Positions 34,228 to 43,066 of a stretch of 64,000 nucleotides of DNA are shown here, piece after piece; the first letter of the stretch is position 1, and the number at the start of each line of letters is the position of its first letter. The position numbers and the translations under genes were made by a program. This DNA is from Flavobacterium cupriresistens (GTDB lineage Bacteria > Bacteroidota > Bacteroidia > Flavobacteriales > Flavobacteriaceae). The notes under the pieces were generated by a model. The model was not told the origin of the DNA and ran no database searches. It worked only from the letters and a program-made list of their open reading frames with translations. The DNA is taken from NCBI RefSeq assembly GCF_020911925.1, contig NZ_CP087134.1, positions 1,054,001 through 1,118,000 of the forward strand, in the 5' to 3' direction.

Positions 34228-35688
34228 ATGATTAAAAAGTTTATTTACCTGGAATGGAAAGCCTTTATTCGATCTGCCTCATTTGGTTCTAATTTGGCCA
34301 TGAAAATTCTGATCGGTTTCTTGATGATCTATTTTTCAATCCTTTTTATAGGGATGGGTGTTGGAGCCTTTTATATGCTTAAAGAAATGAATCTGGAACC
34401 ATTAGTTACGGTTAACAGATTTCTAATTTATTATTTTCTGTTCGACCTCGTTATTCGATTGCTGATGCAGGCCATACCGGTGCTCAATATAAAACCGTTA
34501 TTGGTTTTACCTTTTAAGAAACCAACAATTGTTCATTTTTCGCTGGGCAAAACAGCTTTATCTTTTTTTAATTGGGTCCATGCGCTGTTCTTTCTTCCTT
34601 TTTCGATCGTATTAGCTATTGAGGGATATGATATTATGGGTATTATTTTTTGGCATCTGGCGGTTCTTTCGTTAGTATATATCAACAACTTTCTGAATAT
34701 CATTTTGAGTAATATCGACAAGTTATTTGTTGTTTTTGTAGCTGTAATTGTGGCCTTAGGAGCAGCACAATACTACAAGATATTCGACATTACAACTTTT
34801 ACAGCTCCATTTTTTCAAGGGTTTTATAACACAAATGGAATGGTTTTTATCCCGGTTTTGGTATTAGTTAGTTTGTATGTCTTTACATTTAAATATTTTA
34901 AAAACAATTTATATTTAGATGCAGGACTTTCTAAAAAAGAAGACATTGCCAGCACAGAAAATCTTTCGTGGCTGAATCAGTTTGGTACTTTGGGGACATT
35001 TCTTAAGAATGATATTAAATTGATTAAGAGGAACAAGAGATCAAAAACAACTATTTTAATGAGTGTTCTCTTTTTGTTTTACGGGCTTATCTTTTTTGGA
35101 AATTCACACCAGCCGGCTGTGATGTATATTTTTGCCGGGATATTTGTTTCAGGTGGATTTCTATTTGTTTTTGGACAATTTGTACCAAGTTGGGACAGTT
35201 CGTATTATCAATTGATGATGACGCAGAATATTCCGTATCGCGGTTATATTACTTCAAAATGGTGGTTGATAGTGATTGCGACTTTTGTTTCGACAATTAT
35301 CGCTTCTTTTTATCTTTTTTACGGATGGGAAGTATACTTAACAATCGTTGTTGGAGCGATTTATAATATTGGAGTTAATTCTCACATGGTACTTTTAGGA
35401 GGCGCATTTACCAAAACGCCAATTGATTTGAGTAATGCCGGAGGAGCCTTTAGCGATAAAAAAGCGTTCAACGTCAATGCCATGTTATTGACGTTACCAA
35501 AAATATTATTGCCTTTGGGATTGTATGGTGTCGGACTTTATTTGGGAGATAAAACGCTCGGATTAGTATTAGTTGCCGGAGCCGGTTTTTTAGGTTTTAT
35601 TTTTAGAAATAAGGTCTTTTCTTTAATTGAAAAAAGGTACAAAATAGAAAAATACAGTACGATAAGTGCGTATAAACAAAAGAATTAA
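34228..35688 (+). CDS. DUF5687 family ABC-transporter membrane protein
   Basis: 486 residues from the ATG at 34228, beginning MIKKFIYLEWKAFIRSASFG. About 12 membrane helices. The family is a Bacteroidetes ABC-2-like permease, and the next gene but one repeat is its ATPase, which supports an export pump. A possible TTG at 34192 lies within a promoter box and is rejected. Between this gene and the ATPase lie 146 bp of minisatellite repeats. Substrate unknown. Confidence 0.85.
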   Translation: MIKKFIYLEWKAFIRSASFGSNLAMKILIGFLMIYFSILFIGMGVGAFYMLKEMNLEPLVTVNRFLIYYFLFDLVIRLLMQAIPVLNIKPLLVLPFKKPTIVHFSLGKTALSFFNWVHALFFLPFSIVLAIEGYDIMGIIFWHLAVLSLVYINNFLNIILSNIDKLFVVFVAVIVALGAAQYYKIFDITTFTAPFFQGFYNTNGMVFIPVLVLVSLYVFTFKYFKNNLYLDAGLSKKEDIASTENLSWLNQFGTLGTFLKNDIKLIKRNKRSKTTILMSVLFLFYGLIFFGNSHQPAVMYIFAGIFVSGGFLFVFGQFVPSWDSSYYQLMMTQNIPYRGYITSKWWLIVIATFVSTIIASFYLFYGWEVYLTIVVGAIYNIGVNSHMVLLGGAFTKTPIDLSNAGGAFSDKKAFNVNAMLLTLPKILLPLGLYGVGLYLGDKTLGLVLVAGAGFLGFIFRNKVFSLIEKRYKIEKYSTISAYKQKN

Positions 35689-35692
35689 TGTG

Positions 35693-35730
35693 TTAATTAG
35701 AGAATGTGTCAATTTGATAATGAGATAATT
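35693..35730 (+). repeat. Dispersed AT-rich repeat, copy 1
   Basis: TTAATTAGAGAATGTGTCAA... matches about 33 of 38 bases of the inverted copy at 44694-44731. It sits directly after the DUF5687 stop. Confidence 0.65.
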
Positions 35731-35757
35731 TTATCGGATGGAAACAATCACTTTTTT

Positions 35758-35827
35758 AATCTAAAATCAGCAATCTAAAATCAGCAATCTAAAGTCTACA
35801 ATCTAAAGTCTACAATCTAAAATCCAC
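35758..35827 (+). repeat. Five tandem 14-bp repeats before the ABC ATPase gene
   Basis: Five copies of AATCTAAAATCAGC or its close variants (AATCTAAAGTCTAC, AATCTAAAATCCAC), ending 7 bp before the ATG at 35835. The same words appear at 41572-41643. The proximity to the start could make copy number affect expression, which is inference. Confidence 0.85.
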
Positions 35828-35834
35828 AATCAAA

Positions 35835-36530
35835 ATGATACAAGTAAGTCAGCTTTCAAAAAAATACAACGGGACAACAGTTTTAAATATTGAGCATCTT
35901 GAGATTCCAAAAGGGCAAAGTTTCGGATTAGTTGGAAATAACGGAGCCGGAAAAACCACTTTTTTCAGTTTATTATTGGACTTGATTCAGCCTTCGACAG
36001 GAAATATTAAAAGCAATGATATTCAGGTTAATACCAATGAAAATTGGAAATCGTTTACAGGTTCTTTTCTCGATGAAAGTTTCCTGATTGGGTATTTAAC
36101 TCCGGAAGAATATTTTTATTTTATTGGAGATTTACGCCACCAGAATAAAGCAGATGTGGATGCCTTGTTAGCAAAACAGGAAGAGTTTTTTAATGGAGAA
36201 ATCTTGAAAAACAAAAAGTACCTGCGAGATTTATCTAAAGGAAATCAGAAGAAGGTGGGGATAATTGCTACACTTATCGGTAATCCCGAAGTGATTATTC
36301 TCGATGAGCCTTTTGCAAATTTAGATCCTACAACCGTAAGTCGATTGAAAAAAATTATTAAAGAATTAGCCGAAGATCCAAACGTAACCGTTCTGGTTTC
36401 CAGTCATGATTTGCAGCACACGGTAGAGGTTTGCGATAGAATTGTGGCACTCAATAAAGGAGAAATAGTTAAAGATATTCAAACTTCAAAAGAAACCTTA
36501 CAAGAATTGGAATCGTTTTTTGCAGTATAA
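35835..36530 (+). CDS. ABC transporter ATP-binding protein
   Basis: 231 residues, complete nucleotide-binding domain: Walker A VGNNGAGKTTFF, signature LSKGNQKKVG, Walker B VIILDEPFANLDP, switch His in VSSHDLQHT. The signature has Lys in place of the usual Gly at the second position of LSGGQ, common in this subfamily. It is the likely partner of the DUF5687 permease upstream, energising export. The start is preceded by tandem 14-bp repeats. Confidence 0.93.
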   Translation: MIQVSQLSKKYNGTTVLNIEHLEIPKGQSFGLVGNNGAGKTTFFSLLLDLIQPSTGNIKSNDIQVNTNENWKSFTGSFLDESFLIGYLTPEEYFYFIGDLRHQNKADVDALLAKQEEFFNGEILKNKKYLRDLSKGNQKKVGIIATLIGNPEVIILDEPFANLDPTTVSRLKKIIKELAEDPNVTVLVSSHDLQHTVEVCDRIVALNKGEIVKDIQTSKETLQELESFFAV

Positions 36531-36618
36531 ATTTCGATATTACAAAAAGAAGCGTATTTTTACAAGTCATTATACTAAAAATCGTTTTTAGAAGTTAAAT
36601 GATTTAAACTCTTTTCTA

Positions 36619-39237
36619 TTGAAAAAGAATACTCTTAAATATAGCTTTTTTCTGGTGTTTTTCTTCCTTTTGATAGCCTGCTCTACCAAAAACAACACTT
36701 TTTTGTCTCGAAATTCTCATGCTTTAAGTACAAAATATAATATTCTGTACAATGGGGGTATAGGTTTAGACAAGGGATTAAAATCAATTCAAGGCAATAA
36801 TCAGGATAATTTCTGGAAAATGCTGCCTATTGAGAAAATGCAGGTCGATGAGAGTTTCGCGGATGATACTAAAGCTAAAAATGCGGATTTCGAGAAGGCC
36901 GAAACAAAAGCAACAAAAGCCATTCAGAAGCATTCCATGAATATTGGCGGACGGGAAAAAAATTCTCAGATAGACGAGGCCTATCTAATGCTAGGAAAAG
37001 CCAGATATTATGATCAGCGTTTTATTCCGGCTTTAGAAGCATTTAATTATATTTTATACAAATATCCCAACAGTAGTAATATTTATACCGCAAAAATCTG
37101 GCGCGAGAAAACCAATATGCGTCTGGGAAATGATGCGATTGTTGTAAAAAACATTAACAAATTATTAAAAAACACAGATCTAAAAAAACAAACTTTTTCG
37201 GATGCCAATGCACTATTGGCAGAGGCTTTCTTAAATTTAGAAAAGAGAGACAGTGCCGTTACCAAACTTAAAATTGCGGAAGAGTTTAGCCGAATAAATG
37301 AAGACAAAGCCCGATACCGTTTTATTTTAGGACAGTTGTATCAGGAAGAAGGTAAAAAAGACAGCGCTATTTATTATTACGACGGAGTTATTGATATGAA
37401 TCGAAAAGCCGATCGAAAATATATGATGCATGCTTATGCAAAAAAGGCACAACTGTATGATTATGAAACGGGTAATGATACCATTTTTATTGAAAAATAC
37501 AATAAGCTGGTAGCAGATCGTGAGAACAGACCTTATTATGATGTACTGTTTTTTGAAATGGGTGTCTTTTTTGATAAAAGGAAAGAACAGGAAAATGCCT
37601 TAGAATTCTACAACAAATCATTGGACAGAAAATCCAAAGATCCTTATCTCATTGCTTCCACCTATCGAAATATCGGAAATATGTATTTTAAAAATACAGA
37701 TTATACTATGGCTGCGAAATATTATGACAGTACATTGGTAAAATTAGATCCCAAAAGCAGAGAGTTTACATTTATAGAAAAAAACAGAAAAAACTTAGAC
37801 AATGTTATAAAATACGAGGCCATTGCCAAACGCAATGACAGTATTATTACCGTTTATGGTTTACCGGCTCCCGACCGAAAGTTATATTTTGAAAACTATA
37901 TAGTTGAGCTTAAAAAGAAAGACGAAGCCAAACGTATTCTGGAGGAAAAAGAAAAAGAGAAACTGGCTAATGTAGAGCGTAATACAAAAGCAGATAGTGA
38001 ACCAACGGCAGTTAATCCACAATCTCAGCCGGGTATTGTTCCTCCCGGTGTTGGAGTTTTTAATCCGCCATCTGCTAATGAGACAACAAGTACCTTTTAT
38101 TTTTACAATCCAACAACGGTTGCTTATGGTAAGTTGCAATTTAGAAAGTCTTGGGGGAACAGAATCTTAGGAGGTTATTGGAGAATGGCTTCATCAAAAG
38201 CGGCAAACGATGATGCAATAGCAAAAGAAGCAGCAGAGATGACTCAGGATTCTTTAAATGCGATAAAAGACACCATTGTTATCGAAAAATACACGACAGA
38301 TTTTTATGAAAAACAGCTTCCCGCTACAGAGTTGGCTATGGATAGCATTGGAAAAGAGCGCAATTTTGCGTACTATCAATTAGGGCTTATTTACAAGGAA
38401 AAGTTTAAAGAATACAATTTGGCGAGTGGTAAATTGGAGCAATTATTGAAAAATAATCCAGAAGAAAAATTGGTTTTACCAGCCATGTACAATTTGTACA
38501 AGATTTACGAAATTACAGATCCGCGAAAAGCTCAGGAGATAAAATCGAAAATTACCACAAACTATCCAAATTCAAGATATGCACAAATCTTAAATAACAC
38601 AGGTAACGATGATTTGGCACTCCCGGAAAAAGAATATCAAAAATGGTATAAATTATTCCAGGAAGAACAATTTGATTTGGTCTTGGACAATATTGATAAT
38701 TTAATCAATCAATATTCCGGAGATGAGATCGTTTCTAAGTATGAATTATTGAAAGCGAATACATTAGGAAAAGTAAATGGTCTGGCAGCGTATAAGAAAG
38801 GCTTAGAAAATGTTGCCGATAATTATCCGAATAGTGTAGAAGGGAAAAATGCGCGTGAAATTTTAGAAAAACAAGTTCCAAACTTAGAAAAACTTGATTT
38901 TACAACTGTTGATGCAAAGAATTGGAAAATTATCTATCCAATTGCTAATGATGATACTAAGACTGGAAAAAAAGTCGAGGAAGCAATTCACAAGTTTTTA
39001 GACATAGAGAATTTCCTAAAACTTAGAACATCTATCGATAGGTACAATAAAACCCAGAGTTTTGTGGTTATTCATGGTATAAAGTCGGAAGCTTACGCTA
39101 ATGATCTTGCCGGTGTTTTCAGAGATGATAAAAAATACAAAATCTCAAATAAGGCAATTATTATCTCGAGCGACAATTATAAAATAGTTCAAATTAAAAA
39201 AAATATTGACGTTTACACAGCCCCCAAAATCCCATAA
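36619..39237 (+). CDS. sprE: TPR lipoprotein SprE/PorW, gliding motility and type IX secretion
   Basis: 872 residues with a type II signal peptide (SFFLVFFFLLIACSTKNNT, Cys near residue 22) and multiple TPR-like helices from about 125 to 450 (EAYLMLGKARYYDQRFIPAL, YYDGVIDMNRKADR, STYRNIGNMYFKNTDYTMAA). Length and sequence agree with Flavobacterium johnsoniae SprE (PorW in Porphyromonas), an outer-envelope lipoprotein needed for type IX secretion and gliding. TTG at 36619 is the only start before the signal peptide. A Pro-rich linker lies near 460-500. It is followed 4 bp later by the bactofilin gene. Confidence 0.9.
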   Translation: MKKNTLKYSFFLVFFFLLIACSTKNNTFLSRNSHALSTKYNILYNGGIGLDKGLKSIQGNNQDNFWKMLPIEKMQVDESFADDTKAKNADFEKAETKATKAIQKHSMNIGGREKNSQIDEAYLMLGKARYYDQRFIPALEAFNYILYKYPNSSNIYTAKIWREKTNMRLGNDAIVVKNINKLLKNTDLKKQTFSDANALLAEAFLNLEKRDSAVTKLKIAEEFSRINEDKARYRFILGQLYQEEGKKDSAIYYYDGVIDMNRKADRKYMMHAYAKKAQLYDYETGNDTIFIEKYNKLVADRENRPYYDVLFFEMGVFFDKRKEQENALEFYNKSLDRKSKDPYLIASTYRNIGNMYFKNTDYTMAAKYYDSTLVKLDPKSREFTFIEKNRKNLDNVIKYEAIAKRNDSIITVYGLPAPDRKLYFENYIVELKKKDEAKRILEEKEKEKLANVERNTKADSEPTAVNPQSQPGIVPPGVGVFNPPSANETTSTFYFYNPTTVAYGKLQFRKSWGNRILGGYWRMASSKAANDDAIAKEAAEMTQDSLNAIKDTIVIEKYTTDFYEKQLPATELAMDSIGKERNFAYYQLGLIYKEKFKEYNLASGKLEQLLKNNPEEKLVLPAMYNLYKIYEITDPRKAQEIKSKITTNYPNSRYAQILNNTGNDDLALPEKEYQKWYKLFQEEQFDLVLDNIDNLINQYSGDEIVSKYELLKANTLGKVNGLAAYKKGLENVADNYPNSVEGKNAREILEKQVPNLEKLDFTTVDAKNWKIIYPIANDDTKTGKKVEEAIHKFLDIENFLKLRTSIDRYNKTQSFVVIHGIKSEAYANDLAGVFRDDKKYKISNKAIIISSDNYKIVQIKKNIDVYTAPKIP

Positions 39238-39241
39238 TCTA

Positions 39242-39646
39242 ATGTTTGATAAAGTAAAAAAAAACGGAACAGAACTCTTAGGAAAAACCAATAGAATAGT
39301 AGAAGGAACCTCGATTATAGGCGACATCGTTTCAAAAGCCGATTTTAGATTAGATGGCGAATTAATAGGTAATTTTACCTCACAAGGAAAATTGGTTATC
39401 GGAGTTTCCGGTGTTGTAAAAGGTGAAATCGTTTGTAATAATGCTGATATTGAAGGAGAATTTCAAGGAAAAATAAAGGTTTTAGAAGTTCTTAATATAA
39501 AAGCCACAGCGCAAATTCACGGAGAAGTTACCGTAGGAAAACTTTCTATAGAACCCGGTGCCGATTTTACAGCGACTTGCAGTATGTTAACCAATACCAA
39601 CGAAGTAAAACTAATAAATGGAAAAGGAGCCGAACAAAAGTCCTAA
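39242..39646 (+). CDS. Bactofilin (polymer-forming cytoskeletal protein)
   Basis: 134 residues from the ATG at 39242, just after the sprE stop; an upstream in-frame start at 39206 lies inside sprE and is not needed. The core is a right-handed beta-helix: NRIVEGTSIIGDIVSKADFR, LDGELIGNFTSQGKLVIG and IEGEFQGKIKVLEVLNIKAT, typical of bactofilins, which self-assemble without nucleotide. It overlaps the AtpI-like gene by 29 bases. Its location between sprE and the atp operon is probably conserved in Flavobacterium. Confidence 0.92.
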   Translation: MFDKVKKNGTELLGKTNRIVEGTSIIGDIVSKADFRLDGELIGNFTSQGKLVIGVSGVVKGEIVCNNADIEGEFQGKIKVLEVLNIKATAQIHGEVTVGKLSIEPGADFTATCSMLTNTNEVKLINGKGAEQKS

Positions 39647-39845
39647 CAATAAGTGGATTGCACTCATTAATATTCCAATTCAAATGGGTGCGATTATTTT
39701 TTTGTTTTCTTATTTAGGAACTTGGTTAGATGACAATCACCCAAGTGAAAAAGTGTACTACAATAAAATCTTAGTCATGGTTGGCGTTGCTATAGCATTA
39801 TATAATGTAATTCGCCAGGTAAACGAAATTAACAAGACAAAGTAA
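39618..39845 (+). CDS. AtpI/AtpZ-like ATP synthase assembly protein
   Basis: 75 residues with two membrane helices (WIALINIPIQMGAIIFLFSY and KILVMVGVAIALYNVI). The second helix and the Pro-Ile-Gln-Met-Gly pattern of the first match the AtpI/AtpZ (F0F1-ATPase subunit I) family, a non-essential factor linked to c-ring assembly and Mg2+/Ca2+ transport. It overlaps the bactofilin gene by 29 bases and lies two genes before atpB, as expected. Confidence 0.87.
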   Translation: MEKEPNKSPNNKWIALINIPIQMGAIIFLFSYLGTWLDDNHPSEKVYYNKILVMVGVAIALYNVIRQVNEINKTK

Positions 39846-39903
39846 TAGATCAAATAAAAGAGCTTTAAATAAATGTTGCATCTTTGCAGCAAAATTATTG
39901 AAA

Positions 39904-40296
39904 ATGCTTTTAAAAAATTACAGACCGATTTTACATTTATTTTTTCTCGCAACTGCTACCTATATATTGCATAAGGTAGTTTTTTTTGTTTTAAAGGTTA
40001 ACGAACAGGATTTTCACTATAGTCTTGAAAGATTGTATTTAATCTTTTTATTAATTGCAACAGTACTTTTAAGTTTCCTGTTGAAATTTAAAAAAGACAA
40101 GTTTGACAGTATAGGAATGTTTTTTATGTTAGGGACTTTTATTCAAATGTTTTTGGCTTATATTGTTTTGCGACCAATTTTATTAGATAAGATTCACAAC
40201 GTTCGTTTTGAAAAAATTAATTTTTTTATAACATTTATTTTCTTTTTGTTATTTGAGACGCTTCTAACGGTACGATTATTAAATGAAAAGCGTTAA
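39904..40296 (+). CDS. DUF6168-like small membrane protein
   Basis: 130 residues with four membrane helices. The ATG at 39904 is preferred over a TTG two codons before it. From memory this is DUF6168, a Flavobacteriaceae family found between the atpI-like gene and atpB. It resembles the small integral proteins of atp operons in position only. Function unknown. A well-formed promoter for atpB lies after it, so its expression may be separate. Confidence 0.75.
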   Translation: MLLKNYRPILHLFFLATATYILHKVVFFVLKVNEQDFHYSLERLYLIFLLIATVLLSFLLKFKKDKFDSIGMFFMLGTFIQMFLAYIVLRPILLDKIHNVRFEKINFFITFIFFLLFETLLTVRLLNEKR

Positions 40297-40343
40297 AATA
40301 GGGATTCTGTAAAAGAATGCTCAAAAATAATTTTTTATATCCT

Positions 40344-40372
40344 TTTGAATATTAATAAAAAATGTACCTTTG
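40344..40372 (+). promoter_or_regulatory. Promoter for the atp operon, TTTG-N17-TACCTTTG
   Basis: TTTG at 40344-40347 and TACCTTTG at 40365-40372 are separated by 17 bp, a complete match to the Bacteroidetes sigma-ABfr-type consensus. It lies 43 bp before the atpB start. Confidence 0.75.
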
Positions 40373-40414
40373 CAGCAAATTTTAGAAACGTAAAAAATAA
40401 GATTTTCCACAGAT

Positions 40415-41569
40415 ATGGTGATTTCAAACAAACCACTCAGATTTATTCTTACAGCAGCTTTCGTAGCCTGTCTGCCATTAATGAGTTTTTCAAATGTTGA
40501 GAAAGACTCAGCACATGTACAAACTGAAGAAGCTCATGCAGCCGGTGCAGAAGGACATCATGCTGAGCCAACAGACGTAAAATCAAAAATAAAAGGATTT
40601 ATAAAACATCACGTTTTAGACTCTCATGATTTTACCTTAACACAAGATGATGAAACAGGAAAACATTATGGTTTCCCATTACCTGTTATTATCTGGGATA
40701 ATGGTTTACACGTTTTTTCTTCATCAAAATTCAACCATGGTCATGCTGTGGCAGAATCAAACGGGAACTATTATGTAATTAATCATCATGATGGTAAAAT
40801 TTACAGAACAGATGCTTCTGGAGAAATTACTGAAGATGAGAAATCGGGTCACCCTACAAATGTTCGTCCTATTGACTTTTCTATTACTAAAACAGTAGTC
40901 TCTATTTTGGCAGCTGCATTGTTAATGTTTTGGTTATTTACAAGTTTAGCAAAATCGTATGGTAAAAACGGAGGAATTGCTTCTGGAGTTGGAAGAATTT
41001 TCGAACCATTAGTAGTTTACATTCGTGACGAAGTTGCTATTCCTAATATTGGAGAGAAACACTATAAAAAATACATGAGTTATTTATTGACTATATTCTT
41101 TTTTGTATTGTTTTTGAATATTTTTGGATTAACACCACTGGGGATAAATGCTACAGGTAACTTAACAATTACTTTTTCTTTGGCAATCCTTACTTTCTTA
41201 ATCACAAATCTTACTGCAAATAAAAATTACTGGGGTCATATTTTTTGGATGCCGGGAGTGCCAAAACCAATGAGAATTATTTTGGCGCCAATTGAGTTGT
41301 TAGGAGTTTTCATCAAACCATTTTCGTTAATGATTCGTTTATACGCTAACATCTTTGCAGGTCACATCGTATTAATGAGTATTATTGGATTAATGTTTAT
41401 CTTTAAAAGCTGGATTGGAAGCAGTCTTTCTTTTGGATTGTCATTTGTACTTTCAATACTTGAAATTTTAGTTGCCTTTTTACAAGCCTATATTTTTACC
41501 ATGCTGTCTGCACTTTATTTTGGTTCAGCAGTAGAAGAGCATCATCACGAAGAAGAAGCTCACCATTAA
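40415..41569 (+). CDS. atpB: ATP synthase F0 subunit a
   Basis: 384 residues. A long N-terminal extension (a signal-like start and a His-rich segment such as EEAHAAGAEGHHAEPTD) is typical of Bacteroidetes. Membrane helices begin near residue 155. KPFSLMIRLYANIFAGHIVL contains the essential Arg of the proton half-channel. The C-terminus has a second His/Glu-rich tail (EEHHHEEEAHH). It is the first gene of the F0 part; the promoter at 40344 precedes it. The extensions could bind metal, which is inference. Confidence 0.96.
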   Translation: MVISNKPLRFILTAAFVACLPLMSFSNVEKDSAHVQTEEAHAAGAEGHHAEPTDVKSKIKGFIKHHVLDSHDFTLTQDDETGKHYGFPLPVIIWDNGLHVFSSSKFNHGHAVAESNGNYYVINHHDGKIYRTDASGEITEDEKSGHPTNVRPIDFSITKTVVSILAAALLMFWLFTSLAKSYGKNGGIASGVGRIFEPLVVYIRDEVAIPNIGEKHYKKYMSYLLTIFFFVLFLNIFGLTPLGINATGNLTITFSLAILTFLITNLTANKNYWGHIFWMPGVPKPMRIILAPIELLGVFIKPFSLMIRLYANIFAGHIVLMSIIGLMFIFKSWIGSSLSFGLSFVLSILEILVAFLQAYIFTMLSALYFGSAVEEHHHEEEAHH

Positions 41570-41571
41570 AA

Positions 41572-41643
41572 TTAGATTTCAGAGTTTAGATTTCAGATTT
41601 AATAACAATCTAAAATCGACATTCAAAATCTAAAATCAAAAAA
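41572..41643 (+). repeat. Short repeats between atpB and atpE
   Basis: TAGATTTCAGAGTTTAGATT is followed by the inverted words AATCTAAAATCGAC and AAAATCTAAAATC. The words match the tandem repeats at 35758-35827. They may fold into a hairpin in the operon transcript. Confidence 0.65.
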
Positions 41644-41671
41644 GAATGTTTAATTTTTTAATATATTTATT

Positions 41672-41863
41672 ATGGTAATTCCAAATATCATTGGAGCTGG
41701 ATTAATTGTAATCGGAGCAGCATTAGGAATCGGTAGAATCGGTGGTTCAGCAATGGACGCTATCGCTCGTCAACCAGAAGCTTCTGGAAAAATCCAAACT
41801 GCTATGCTTATTGCAGCAGCACTTATTGAAGGTATTGGTTTCGCTGCGTTATTCGCATCTTAA
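41672..41863 (+). CDS. atpE: ATP synthase F0 subunit c
   Basis: 63 residues, two membrane helices joined by the polar loop ARQPEAS. Helix 1 has GAALGIGRIGGSAM, the glycine-rich c-ring interface. Helix 2 carries the ion-binding Glu in ALIEGIGF; it is followed by Gly, not Ser/Thr, which points to protons rather than sodium. The length is normal for Bacteroidetes. A strong hairpin follows at 41877-41913, before atpF. Confidence 0.95.
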   Translation: MVIPNIIGAGLIVIGAALGIGRIGGSAMDAIARQPEASGKIQTAMLIAAALIEGIGFAALFAS

Positions 41864-41876
41864 TTAAAATACAAAA

Positions 41877-41913
41877 AAACAATAGTTGCAACGGTTGGTT
41901 GTAACTATTGTTT
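41877..41913 (+). terminator. Strong hairpin inside the atp operon, between atpE and atpF
   Basis: AAACAATAGTTGCAAC / GTTGTAACTATTGTTT: a 16-bp stem with one G-U pair, loop GGTTG, followed by TTTT. It looks like a leaky terminator or an mRNA-stabilising hairpin. It would suit the high c-subunit stoichiometry, which is an inference. Confidence 0.7.
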
Positions 41914-41989
41914 TAAAATTAAAACATTAAAATTGCTTTTATTAAGTGCAATTTAAAAGTCATAAAATAAAATTTATAATCATTATATA

Positions 41990-42490
41990 ATGGATAAGTT
42001 AATATATCAGTTCGAGTTTGGTTTGTTCTTTTGGCAAATATTAATATTTGTTGGATTAGTACTTTTGTTGAAAAAATTTGCTTGGAAACCAATTCTGGAT
42101 GCAGTAAATGAAAGAGAGCAAGGTATTAAAGATGCATTACTTTCTGCTGAAAACGCAAGACAAGAAATGCAAAATTTACAAGCTGACAATCAAAGAATTT
42201 TGAATGAAGCTCGTGCTGAACGTGATGCAATGTTGAAAGAAGCTCGTGAGATCAAAGAGAAAATGATCGCAGATTCTAAAAACGAAGCGCAATTGCAAGG
42301 TCTTAAAATGATCGAGCAAGCTAAGGCTGCTATCGAAAGCGAAAAAAATGCTGCTATGGCAGAATTGAAATCTCAAGTTTCAACTTTATCATTAAGCATT
42401 GCTGAAAAATTGTTAAAAGAAGAATTATCTAACAAAGAAGCTCAAACTAGATTAGTTGAGAAAATGTTAGGTGACGTAAAGCTAAACTAA
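41990..42490 (+). CDS. atpF: ATP synthase F0 subunit b
   Basis: 166 residues. One N-terminal membrane helix (FGLFFWQILIFVGLVLLLKK) then a long charged coiled coil (about 40-165) that forms the peripheral stalk; the segment AWKPILDAVNEREQGIKDAL is a family landmark. The gene is followed by atpH after 4 bp, so they are translationally linked. The gap to atpE (126 bp) holds the hairpin. Confidence 0.96.
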   Translation: MDKLIYQFEFGLFFWQILIFVGLVLLLKKFAWKPILDAVNEREQGIKDALLSAENARQEMQNLQADNQRILNEARAERDAMLKEAREIKEKMIADSKNEAQLQGLKMIEQAKAAIESEKNAAMAELKSQVSTLSLSIAEKLLKEELSNKEAQTRLVEKMLGDVKLN

Positions 42491-42494
42491 GATT

Positions 42495-43028
42495 ATGGCA
42501 AGTACAAGAGCAGCAATTCGTTATGCAAAAGCAATTCTGGACTTAGCAAACTCTAAAGGTGTTGCCGAAGTTGTCAATAATGACATGAAATCGATTGCGT
42601 CTACAATTGATACCAATGCAGAATTAAGTACTTTTATTCAAAACCCAACTACAAAAGTTGAAGTGAAGGAAAGTGCTCTTTTAGAAGTTTTCGCAAATGT
42701 AAATGGAGTAACTAAAGGTTTATTTCACTTATTGTTTGAGAACAAAAGATTTGAGATTCTGGCAGAAATTGCTATAGAATACAGTAAATTATTTGACGAA
42801 GGAAATGGAATCGAAGTAGCAAAAGTTACAACAGCAATTCCTATGGATGCTGCATTAGAAGCTAAAGTTTTAGCTAAAATCGCAACATTGTCAGATAAAA
42901 AAATAACAATAGAAAATACGGTAGATGCTTCAATTATTGGAGGGTTTATTTTAAGAATAGGAGATCAACAATACAATGCTTCTGTTGCAAACAGATTGCA
43001 AGTATTAAAAAGAGAGTTAAGTAATTAG
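42495..43028 (+). CDS. atpH: ATP synthase F1 subunit delta
   Basis: 177 residues. The N-terminal helical domain starts ASTRAAIRYAKAILDLANSK, the delta signature of R-Y-A-x-A-L/I; the C-terminal IGGFILRIGDQQYNASVANR is the other conserved motif. It joins the peripheral stalk to the top of the F1 head. 38 bp separate it from atpA. Confidence 0.95.
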   Translation: MASTRAAIRYAKAILDLANSKGVAEVVNNDMKSIASTIDTNAELSTFIQNPTTKVEVKESALLEVFANVNGVTKGLFHLLFENKRFEILAEIAIEYSKLFDEGNGIEVAKVTTAIPMDAALEAKVLAKIATLSDKKITIENTVDASIIGGFILRIGDQQYNASVANRLQVLKRELSN

Positions 43029-43066
43029 TTTTATTACACATAAAAGTGTCTAAATTATAAATTAAG

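Noticed and set aside
36000..36100. Frame-shadow reading frames on both strands across the coding genes
   Set aside because: Many 60-150 residue frames run opposite to or within real genes (for example minus strand in the GT9, ATP synthase and EnvC-like genes). They lack motifs, start inside better genes and have no promoter boxes.
39206..39241. Upstream bactofilin start at 39206
   Set aside because: It lies inside the last codons of sprE and adds TFTQPPKSHNL, which does not match bactofilins; the ATG at 39242 gives the usual start.
41672..41863. Sodium-type c subunit
   Set aside because: The ion-binding Glu is followed by Gly, not Ser or Thr, so a proton-type site is the better reading.
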